DNA of 8,326 nucleotides, from contig BNTO01000028.1 in the NCBI GenBank assembly GCA_025996655.1, positions 1 through 8,326 on the forward strand, read 5' to 3'. The DNA is from Alphaproteobacteria bacterium. Its GTDB lineage: Bacteria; Pseudomonadota; Alphaproteobacteria; BNTO01. The translations under genes were made by a program, and so were the position numbers. Within the stretch, counting starts at the first letter, position 1; every line of letters starts with the position of its first letter. The notes under the pieces are model-generated. The model was given only the letters and a program-made list of their open reading frames with translations. It did not search any database and was not told the origin of the DNA. Shown piece by piece: positions 1 to 5,729 of this stretch.

Positions 1-217
1 CCACCAAGGAATGATGAATATTTTTAAGCCTAGCCATAGATCTATTACCAACACTATTGATACGCATCTTTATAACTTCCATCTTAAATTCTGCACGGTA
101 CTTTGGCTCCCTTTCTCGAAAAACTCTCTTACAACTTTTGCACTTATACCTCTGTTTTCCATCCTGAGTCCCGTTTTTTACAATATTTTCTGCCCCACAT
201 CGTTTACGGCATCTCAT
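1..217 (-). CDS. IS1-like transposase, N-terminal zinc-ribbon part (runs off window)
   Basis: Reading the minus strand from ATG at 217 gives 72 uninterrupted codons to the window edge. The protein begins MRCRKRCGAENIVKNGTQDG. This matches the zinc-ribbon DNA-binding start of IS1 InsA-type transposases: paired cysteines (C3/C7 and C26/C29), the NIVKNG segment, then GKQRYKCKSCKRVF. After that comes a helix-turn-helix-like stretch (RSMARLKNIHHSLV) matching the usual pattern of a DNA-binding helix in these proteins. The first cysteine pair is spaced CX3C rather than the usual CX2C, which may be a point lesion or a variant. A GGAA sequence lies just before the ATG. The catalytic part is outside the window, so intactness cannot be judged. 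Confidence 0.72.
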   Translation of the reverse strand, partial: MRCRKRCGAENIVKNGTQDGKQRYKCKSCKRVFREREPKYRAEFKMEVIKMRINSVGNRSMARLKNIHHSLV

Positions 218-260
218 ATTTCCACACAATTAAAATATTCATATTGATCAGTACTTAACC
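1..260 (-). mobile_element. IS1-like insertion sequence, 5' end only
   Basis: The transposase start described in the next entry is preceded on the minus strand by a short AT-rich leader. A plausible terminal sequence beginning GGTTAAGTACTGATC lies at 260 reading leftward. IS1-family ends begin with GGT, which fits, but the other end is outside the window, so neither the inverted repeat nor a target duplication can be confirmed. Beyond 260 the sequence changes to an unrelated transposase remnant on the other strand, so this element probably inserted into or next to that older element. The boundary is an inference. Confidence 0.5.
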
Positions 261-302
261 TTTGTAAGACGGTTTGTCAACGGTCTAACGGCAATGCCCA
301 GA

Positions 303-728
303 TTCAAAGGACATTTATGAACCCATCCGGACGAATTCATCTTGAAATTTGAGATGACTCCAGCCAATGCAGATGAACAAGACGCTCTCTATGATTGAGC
401 GGAACCAGGCACAACGGTCATAGCGAATAAAGAATTACTCGGAGCTTTTCTGAAACAACAGCTAAAAGAACACAAAAACGTCAATTTGCAAACGCCTCTG
501 CGTAAAAATATGAAAGACAACAGACCTCAAACGTTTGTCAATCAGATCATGAATGTGCGAAGAAAAATCGAAACTGTCATGGGACAACGCGTAGAGCTCT
601 TCAACATACAAAACATAAGAGCAAAAAATCTAGGACGATTGCTCTCAAAAATAAGCCGTAAACTCTGTGCTCACACAGCCGCTTTCTTGGTCAACGGAGG
701 GACTCTTTTCGACAATTTGATCTCATAA
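303..728 (+). pseudogene. Decayed DDE transposase, IS982-like, C-terminal part
   Basis: One plus-strand frame reads through typical DDE-transposase sequence but with lesions. It starts FKGH, meets an in-frame TGA at 318-320, continues as FEMTPANADEQDALYD, then hits a second TGA at 396-398. After that it is open to TAA at 726-728. The last stretch contains LQTPLRKNMKDNRP, then VRRKIETVMGQRVELFNIQ and a C-terminal ISRKLCAHTAAFLVN. The TPAN-DE-DAL, TPLRKNMKD and RR-IETV-GQ-ERFNI blocks are characteristic of a DDE group that I believe is annotated as IS982; another IS4/IS5-like group is possible. The final 80 codons from an ATG at 486 would be open by themselves, but they lack the catalytic aspartates. 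The upstream half is missing, cut off at about 260 by the IS1-like element. Non-functional. Confidence 0.72.
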
Positions 729-732
729 CAAA

Positions 733-820
733 ACCCCGTCACTGCGTTAGGACAGAATTTCTGTGAATACCAACCCATTCTGCAGCTGTTCTAGCTGTCG
801 TTCCTGGAACAAAAAAATCC
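733..820. repeat. Dispersed non-coding repeat, fuller copy
   Basis: This stretch begins ccccgtcactgcg and contains cagaatttctgtgaatacc (753-771), which recurs exactly at 8030-8048. The shared ccccgtca (734-741 and 8002-8009) plus a common ta-gga segment suggest the homology is longer than the 19 exact bases. Internal hairpins are visible: ACAGA/TCTGT (752-756 with 760-764), CAGAAT/ATTCTG (753-758 with 777-782) and CAGCT/AGCTG (783-787 with 793-797). The ccccgtcactgcg start resembles dispersed palindromic repeats of endosymbiotic alphaproteobacteria as I remember them. The right limit is a guess. Confidence 0.55.
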
Positions 821-1055
821 ATTAATTTTAGCTATTCTTTTTTGCTCAATTTGCAATGTTTTATGTACATACGCGCACATTAACATACAAAGGTTGGTGT
901 CAGCCCCAAATATTTTTATAATATTATGACTCTTTACGACAACTTATTTCTAAAGATTTTTCTGCAGCATATATGTTCTTTCGTGTTTAAGGCGCCACCC
1001 AACCAGCTAGCTGTCTTCTCGAAAAAGTTTTTCTAAATATTTCCTTCAGTCCGTC
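821..1055. other. Gene-free AT-rich spacer
   Basis: With the repeat before it, this makes a stretch of just over 320 bases without a gene between the transposase remnant and dcd. I see no open frame resembling a protein, no tRNA-like fold and no convincing terminator for dcd. A gaaaaag/tttttc dyad near 1020-1035 has no GC stem. The segment ggttggtgtcagcccc at 892-907 resembles an insertion-sequence terminus but has no partner in the window. Confidence 0.5.
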
Positions 1056-1607
1056 TCACACTTTTGGAAGGGTTACGCCCTTTTGTTTCATATATTTTCC
1101 ATATCTATCCTTATACGACGTCTCACAAATTTCCTCTGCCTTTAAAAACAAAAACTGACATGCCCCCTCATGCGCATAAATTTTCGCGGGGAGAGGGGTT
1201 GTGTTCGAAAATTCCAGGGTAACATGCCCTTCCCACTCGGGCTCGAGCGGCGTGACGTTGACGATAATGCCGCATCGTGCGTACGTCGATTTCCCGACGC
1301 ATATAACAATGACATCTCTAGGAATTTTAAAATATTCAACCGTACGGGCTAATGCAAAGCTGTGGGGAGGAACAATGCAGGCATCACATTTCTTGTCCAC
1401 AAAACTCTCTTCGGAAAAGTTTTTCGGGTCCACAACCACATTGTTGATGTCCGTAAAGATGCGGAATTCATCGGAAACACGTGCGTCATAACCATAAGAA
1501 GAGAGGCCATACGATACCACGTTTTTTGAATTGAGCCGCTCCACAAAGGGGGAAATCATATCGTTTTCTAAGGCTTGTTTGCGAATCCATGTATCACTGA
1601 GTGCCAT
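1056..1607 (-). CDS. dcd: dCTP deaminase
   Basis: Deaminates dCTP to dUTP in the cytoplasm. A dUTPase would then give dUMP, the substrate of thymidylate synthase. The 183 residues match the usual length (about 185-195) of alphaproteobacterial Dcd. Family hallmarks are intact: [13 protein letters not shown] near residues 31-43, [15 protein letters not shown], the [17 protein letters not shown] block (substrate-binding Ser/Arg) and [20 protein letters not shown], which carries the catalytic glutamate of the family. QFLF and the C-terminal [13 protein letters not shown] nucleotide lid follow. I recall a very similar protein in Rickettsia. The start at 1607 gives the family-typical [11 protein letters not shown], with AGGT about 10 bases upstream. 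A bifunctional deaminase/dUTPase is possible in this fold, but the length and motifs fit the monofunctional trimer/hexamer type. Its neighbour upstream on the same strand is 138 bp away across a GC-rich element, so co-transcription is uncertain. It is on the opposite strand from thyX, which acts later in the same pathway. Confidence 0.96.
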   Translation of the reverse strand: MALSDTWIRKQALENDMISPFVERLNSKNVVSYGLSSYGYDARVSDEFRIFTDINNVVVDPKNFSEESFVDKKCDACIVPPHSFALARTVEYFKIPRDVIVICVGKSTYARCGIIVNVTPLEPEWEGHVTLEFSNTTPLPAKIYAHEGACQFLFLKAEEICETSYKDRYGKYMKQKGVTLPKV

Positions 1608-1670
1608 TGTTTGACCTAAAATTGCTTCTTAATAACGTATTTTTACCGTACTTTAATATTCTTTAAAAGG

Positions 1671-1770
1671 AAGCCACCCCGACTCGGCGCAAAAGGATAG
1701 GGCATACGCCGGCGGAGGTCCTTGTAACGCCGGGCGCCGAAGCCCTCACCCTCGCGCAGCGTTCCCCTTT
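1671..1770. repeat. GC-rich hairpin element at the 3' end of the lyase gene
   Basis: About 100 bases of strongly GC-rich DNA sit between AT-rich flanks. They contain an inverted repeat TCGGCGC (1684-1690) / GCGCCGA (1734-1740), an inner AAGGA (1693-1697) / TCCTT (1719-1723), the direct repeat ACGCCGG (1706-1712 and 1727-1733) and, on the minus strand, a hairpin GGGC-ttcggc-GCCC. It supplies the stop codon and last residues of the lyase, and it also stays open in another minus-strand frame reading GFGARRYKDLRRRMPYPFAP. The look is that of a small mobile palindromic element, comparable in concept to the Rickettsia palindromic elements that enter reading frames. It could also act as a processing site or terminator, but there is no T-run. 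The limits are approximate. Confidence 0.5.
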
Positions 1771-2849
1771 GTTTCTGCAGGAAACTGTTCGTTGGCCGAG
1801 CGCTGAGTCCTTTCAAAAAACTTTTCGATATCCGCAATAAGTTTTTGCGTGTTGTCTTCCGTAGTAGCCCAACTTGTGCAAATACGGATGGCGTTTTTGT
1901 TGTCTCCAAGTTTTTTCCAATAGGTGAAGGAATAGGTTTTCTGCAATGTGCTGAGCAGAGCATCGGAAAAGATGGGAAAAAGGAGATTGGTCTTATTTTC
2001 CACAAAAAACGAAATGTTGTGTCTTTTCAAACAGGCTCGGATGCGTTCCGCCATTTTATTGGCGTGCTTGGAGAGTTCCCAATAGAGACCATCTTCAAAC
2101 AACGTTAGAAACTGGATACCCAGCAAGCGCCCCTTGGAAAGGAGGCCCCCGCGTTGTTTTAAAATAGGACGAAAATCTTCAGCAATAGCCTTGTTTTTGA
2201 TGACGACAGCCTCTCCAAACAAGGCGCCTTGCTTGCCGGCGCCTATGTAGAAGACGTCGCAACAATCGGCAATCAAAGGAAGGTCGGTATCTTGGTCAGG
2301 TACAGAAAGGCCGTACCCCAGCCGCGCCCCATCTACGTACAAAAAAAGATTGCGCTCGTCGCAAACGCGCCGAATCGCCAAAAGTTCGGGCTTTGTGTAC
2401 AGAGTCCCGTATTCGGTGGGGTGGGTGATATAAACCATTTTGGGCTTAGCAAGATGAACAAGCCCTTCGTTTTCCCAATAATCGCGGCAAACCTGGTCGA
2501 TTTGCGCGGCCGTTATCTTCCCGTTATGTTCAGGAACCGTTAGGATTTTGTGGCCCGTGGCTTCGATGGAGCCCGTTTCTTGAACATTAATGTGGCCGCT
2601 TGTCGGCGCAATAACCGCCTGGTGGGGCCGCAGGGATGCCGCGATAACCGTCAGGTTAGCCATGGTCCCCCCTACCATTAGGTGCACGGCTAAGTCGTCA
2701 TTGCCGCACATTGTTCTTATAAGAGCGAGAGCTTTTTCGCAATAGGGGTCCATCCCATAGCCAAAGGTTTGCTCCATATTTGTCTCTTCGAGCCTTTTGA
2801 TGATCCTTGGATGCGCTCCCTCATTATAATCACTACTAAATTCAATCAT
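1746..2849 (-). CDS. Threonine aldolase / beta-eliminating lyase family PLP enzyme
   Basis: A fold-type I PLP enzyme of the beta-eliminating lyase family (low-specificity L-threonine aldolase group). Such enzymes typically cleave L-threonine or L-allo-threonine to glycine and acetaldehyde. The 367 residues begin with SSDYNEGAHPRI. Visible functional residues are the GGT phosphate loop (60-62), His87 in SGHINVQETGSIE (cofactor stacking), Asp173 and Arg176 in YVDGARLGYG (Asp pairs with the pyridine nitrogen), and Lys206 in YIGAGKQGALFGEAVV as the expected Schiff-base lysine. The IGAGKQGALFGE form belongs to a subgroup often annotated only as beta-eliminating lyase-related, so the exact substrate is open. 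The C-terminal domain ends normally at about IRICTSWATTEDNTQKLIADIEKFF. The last 20 or so residues look like an added tail, and the final few are encoded by the GC-rich element. The start at 2849 has a strong Shine-Dalgarno. It is divergent from the 782-residue gene. Confidence 0.9.
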   Translation of the reverse strand: MIEFSSDYNEGAHPRIIKRLEETNMEQTFGYGMDPYCEKALALIRTMCGNDDLAVHLMVGGTMANLTVIAASLRPHQAVIAPTSGHINVQETGSIEATGHKILTVPEHNGKITAAQIDQVCRDYWENEGLVHLAKPKMVYITHPTEYGTLYTKPELLAIRRVCDERNLFLYVDGARLGYGLSVPDQDTDLPLIADCCDVFYIGAGKQGALFGEAVVIKNKAIAEDFRPILKQRGGLLSKGRLLGIQFLTLFEDGLYWELSKHANKMAERIRACLKRHNISFFVENKTNLLFPIFSDALLSTLQKTYSFTYWKKLGDNKNAIRICTSWATTEDNTQKLIADIEKFFERTQRSANEQFPAETKGNAARG

Positions 2850-2853
2850 GGTT

Positions 2854-2861
2854 CCTCCCTT
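2854..2861 (-). promoter_or_regulatory. Strong Shine-Dalgarno for the lyase gene
   Basis: Minus-strand AAGGGAGG lies 4 bases before the ATG at 2849. It is the best ribosome-binding site in the window and supports this start. Confidence 0.75.
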
Positions 2862-3108
2862 GTGTTGGTCAAAATATGTCGGGTAAAAAATAGAAAACTT
2901 CGAAGCGGACTTTCACTTTAATATGAAAATGTATCGGATAGCAATAAATTTATGAGCCAACTTTCTGTCCCCTAACGGCGCTTTTCCGGCAGTGCTTTTA
3001 AAGCGGCCTTGTTCAGTGTGGCAAAAAATTTTCAGGGGAAGGTAAGAGAAAAAAAGCCCATAGAAAAAATTGACGCAGAAAAAGCTGGCTTCTTTATTTT
3101 TCCTTTCT

Positions 3109-3114
3109 TATAAT
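3109..3114 (+). promoter_or_regulatory. Candidate -10 box (TATAAT) for the 782-residue protein
   Basis: A perfect TATAAT lies 32 bases before the ATG at 3147, which would place transcription start near 3121. No good -35 exists at 16-18 bases upstream (the best is around tggctt, 3086-3091), so this could be an extended or activator-dependent promoter, or chance in AT-rich DNA. Confidence 0.45.
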
Positions 3115-3146
3115 AAAGACATTGGGGCTCAAAGAAATCAGGAAAC

Positions 3147-5495
3147 ATGCAAGCCGTCGGAGTAATGAGGAAACTTTTCGTTTTTGTTGTGGGATTTTTA
3201 TGCGCCGGAGAGGGATGGGGAACTAAACAAGAGGGCTGGAAAATAGACAGAATACCTTGTCAAACGGCCCTCCACTTTAAAAAAGGAGTTCCCTTAACGA
3301 GAGCGCAAATCCGGGCCATAGCGGAGTATGCCAATATGGGACTGGGAGCGACGCCAACGGATCCCAGAGAATTAAGAAATTTGAAGAATTTAGAGGGCCA
3401 TACGACTGTCCCCTCCGTTCACATACCTTGGGCGGATCCCCACGTCGTTTTTGAGCCTCACAAGATTCTCTTTCAGCCTTTGCATGGCCCTGTTTTAACA
3501 TTCAACGCGGCCGAGGGGGGAGACGATTCTCTATGTTTGCAACGTACGATAAGCACTATGTGGGAAAAAGCTTCAAAGCGCTACGTAGAACCCTTTTTTG
3601 AGGATGGGTTGGACTCTAGCCATTCTATTATTTTAGAAATTGTCGATGATGAAGACCAAACGGGGCGCATTCTTTTCGGTCGTCAATATTCAACAGAATA
3701 TGGACATTACATAACGAAAACATTATACGCTCTTGATATGAACGCGGACGTTTCCCACTTGACGCCTTTGCCCTGGCCTCTTCCTCCTGTCATGCCGCCA
3801 AAAGAGCTTCCAAGCTTGAGTCCAGGAGACTCCTTTAGTTACGGTCTTTACGCATTACTACACCAAAGGGTTCGACATGTCCCCCCTTCTTCGTCTTCGC
3901 ATGGAGGCGGTTCTAGTAGTAAGGAAGATTCTGCGTCGGGAAACACTGGACGAAAGAAAGAGAGGGAGGCGGCAAAAGAGAAAGCAAAAAAGAAGAAAGC
4001 GGAGAAAGCGGAGGAAAAAAGATTTTTTGAAAAAAGTTCCCCTTGGGAAGGTTCGGCCCATGACGTTTGTACGACAGCGCCTACTCCCACCTTAAAGGCT
4101 TCTCCTGCACGGCCTTCTAACCGTCCAGAAGGTCCTTTTTTCTGTCTGAAGGTTAACAGACTTCCTCTAGATAAAAGATTTAAAGACGGTATGGGGACAA
4201 AGGAGCTCATTGTCTGGCTCTGCGCGCAAGGGTTCCCCCTTGAAATAGAAGGGACTTTAGATGCGCATCAAATTCCCCATTCTAGGAAGGTCGACTGTTT
4301 AACTCTTCCTCTCGACGACCCACGGTTAGATTCAATCTCGTTTTATCCGTTTTTGGGACTTTATGATTTTGTGGCGTATTGCGACAATCTGGGAGAGATG
4401 GAAAAGCAGGTGCTTAACCTTCCCTATTATGTTGTGGATCTCTTCTATCCTACAAGCCTAGGAGAATATTTTAATGGTTTGTGGCAGTCCTTTTACCATC
4501 CGGCCGTTATGCCAAAAGGGTTATCTCTCATGGATCACGTGGCTTCATTTATGTTTGGTCTTTCCAGGCCCCAAGTGGATCCAGGAAGCTCAAAAGAAGC
4601 TCTCCTCCTTAATCCAACATTTCAAAAGGAAGTTGAGGTAAATTTTGAAACACTTATAAATAATCAGGTGAAGGTTAAGATTCTTTGTGAACAGCAAGGC
4701 TTCAAAAATCTTATTCCTTGTCAAAACAAGGACCTTACCCTTTGGAAACATATGTTCCTTTTCCAGAAATTGGTTTTGTCCCTAAACAAAGTGGTTCACT
4801 CCCACCCACCAGAAACAAAATTTGTGATGGACCTTAAAACTTTTGTTAGCATTATGGCGAACCTTCTTGACGCAACAATGTTTTATAGACAGGAGCTTAA
4901 GAGACATTGTCTGCTGGAAGGTCCCGCTGCTATTGAGGCTTGCCTGAGGGAGGTTTTTAACAATTCCAACGCTTTGATTTTTCTTAACGTTATTCTCGGC
5001 GGAGACATAATAGATCCCACAGCCCCTCTCCCAAGTCAACAAGGGCAACTTTTTACAACAATGCAACAAATGAATTTGTCCCATTTATCTCTTCTCTTGC
5101 ACTTTTCTGAAGCGCTTTGTGTTGCTGAGGCAAAGGGGATGTTGAATTTTCTAACTCCTGCAGTATTGATAGAGCGCCTTGAGGAGGAAATGCCAGAGGA
5201 AGAATCTCAGCACGAAGAAAAGACTAAGTCAAAAAAAGCTAAAACGAAGAAAAAAGTTAAGGAACGCTTGAAGGAAGGGCTTGCGGAGATGTCAAGAGAT
5301 TTTAATTGTCGGACGTCGGAGTTTTATGTTAGTTACGGTACCGACCTTATTCGTGAAGTTCTTCAACGCTCTTTGGAAAGAGCCAAGCAGGCAGGCGCGG
5401 GAGCCGCATCTTCTGGAGCTACAGCTGCCGCATCCTCTTCCGCTCCGCCTCCTCCTGCGGATTCAACGTCTCCCAAGGATCCTGAAAAAAAATAA
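3147..5495 (+). CDS. Unknown 782-residue protein with signal peptide and Lys-rich linkers
   Basis: I do not recognise a family. The N-terminus has the build of a Sec signal peptide: a second Met at residue 7 followed by RK, then LFVFVVGFLCAGEGWG, with possible cleavage soon after. Starting at Met7 (3165, with ggag just upstream) would give a more typical signal peptide than Met1 (agga upstream). Export to the periplasm or beyond is therefore likely. Layout: a globular segment at about 27-240; a Pro/Ser/Gly then very Lys/Ala/Glu-rich charged linker at about 245-296 (RKKEREAAKEKAKKKK); a second, larger helical globular segment at about 325-680; a second Lys/Glu-rich linker at about 681-711; a short helical stretch; and an Ala/Ser/Pro tail at about 745-782. 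Only two internal hydrophobic runs are notable and neither is a clear membrane helix. Charged linkers around globular domains, plus a signal peptide in a host-associated genome, suggest a secreted or surface factor, but that is inference only. thyX follows 234 bp downstream on the same strand with its own possible promoter. Confidence 0.85.
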   Translation: MQAVGVMRKLFVFVVGFLCAGEGWGTKQEGWKIDRIPCQTALHFKKGVPLTRAQIRAIAEYANMGLGATPTDPRELRNLKNLEGHTTVPSVHIPWADPHVVFEPHKILFQPLHGPVLTFNAAEGGDDSLCLQRTISTMWEKASKRYVEPFFEDGLDSSHSIILEIVDDEDQTGRILFGRQYSTEYGHYITKTLYALDMNADVSHLTPLPWPLPPVMPPKELPSLSPGDSFSYGLYALLHQRVRHVPPSSSSHGGGSSSKEDSASGNTGRKKEREAAKEKAKKKKAEKAEEKRFFEKSSPWEGSAHDVCTTAPTPTLKASPARPSNRPEGPFFCLKVNRLPLDKRFKDGMGTKELIVWLCAQGFPLEIEGTLDAHQIPHSRKVDCLTLPLDDPRLDSISFYPFLGLYDFVAYCDNLGEMEKQVLNLPYYVVDLFYPTSLGEYFNGLWQSFYHPAVMPKGLSLMDHVASFMFGLSRPQVDPGSSKEALLLNPTFQKEVEVNFETLINNQVKVKILCEQQGFKNLIPCQNKDLTLWKHMFLFQKLVLSLNKVVHSHPPETKFVMDLKTFVSIMANLLDATMFYRQELKRHCLLEGPAAIEACLREVFNNSNALIFLNVILGGDIIDPTAPLPSQQGQLFTTMQQMNLSHLSLLLHFSEALCVAEAKGMLNFLTPAVLIERLEEEMPEEESQHEEKTKSKKAKTKKKVKERLKEGLAEMSRDFNCRTSEFYVSYGTDLIREVLQRSLERAKQAGAGAASSGATAAASSSAPPPPADSTSPKDPEKK

Positions 5496-5639
5496 AGGGG
5501 GTGGCTGATTTTGCCTAAAGTGGAACCGAGGCCTAGGCGCAGCTTAGGCGGCGCGCGAGGAAGGGACCGGAAACAAAAAAGTTGGACCTGTTGCTTCCCG
5601 TATAATCGCAATTTTTCTAAAGTAAATCAAAAATATTGA
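5496..5639 (+). other. GC-rich spacer, open in frame after the preceding stop
   Basis: After the TAA at 5493-5495 the same frame stays open for 47 codons to TGA at 5637-5639. It would encode a strongly basic segment including VEPRPRRSLGGARGRDRKQK. The core (about 5525-5570) is GC-rich and holds an imperfect tandem of gcctaggcg / gcttaggcg and a short dyad GCCTA/TAGGC (5531-5535 with 5545-5549). A TTG at 5511 with gggggtgg upstream could start a 42-residue peptide. I do not call a gene: composition and context look more like an inserted GC-rich element than an expressed frame. Confidence 0.35.
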
Positions 5640-5679
5640 ATGCGTTATAAAGAGAAAATTCTGTAAAGACATCCTACCC

Positions 5680-5685
5680 TTGACA
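5680..5685 (+). promoter_or_regulatory. Candidate -35 box (TTGACA) upstream of thyX
   Basis: A perfect TTGACA lies 44 bases before the ATG of thyX. There is no good -10 at the usual spacing (gagact at 5703-5708 is poor), so it is weak evidence for a separate thyX promoter. Confidence 0.3.
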
Positions 5686-5729
5686 AACGAATTTCAAATT
5701 GGGAGACTGAGCATCCAGGTAGTTTTTTT

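Larger units (their letters stand above)
2850..3146. other. Divergent intergenic region
   Basis: About 300 bases between the start codons of two divergent genes, so it should hold both promoters. The only strong element I see is TATAAT on the plus strand (separate entry). No open frame, RNA gene or riboswitch-like fold is apparent. A rightward TTGACG (3070-3075) is too far from TATAAT to pair with it. Confidence 0.5.

Noticed and set aside
11..247. Open frame on the plus strand, 78 codons
   Set aside because: It is the antisense shadow of the IS1-like zinc-ribbon transposase, whose cysteine motifs are clear on the minus strand.
892..907. ggttggtgtcagcccc, resembling an IS1595-type terminus in reverse
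   Set aside because: No partner terminus or transposase belongs to it in the window, and it does not match the terminus at 7450. Too short to call.
1643..2005. Minus-strand open frame of 120 codons overlapping the lyase 3' end
   Set aside because: Mostly an out-of-frame reading of the lyase. Only its last third lies in the GC-rich element, and it has no recognisable domain or start signal.
3070..3114. TTGACG (3070) with TATAAT (3109) as a promoter pair
   Set aside because: The spacer is 33 bases, far beyond the usual 16-18, so the two cannot form one sigma-70 type promoter.
3848..4210. Minus-strand open frame of 120 codons inside the 782-residue gene
   Set aside because: Its Phe/Leu/Ser-rich protein is what the antisense of a Lys/Glu-rich linker produces; there is no independent evidence.
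5363..5611. Minus-strand open frame of 82 codons across the end of the 782-residue gene
   Set aside because: Antisense shadow of an Ala/Ser/Pro-rich tail and GC-rich spacer; no ribosome-binding site or family match.
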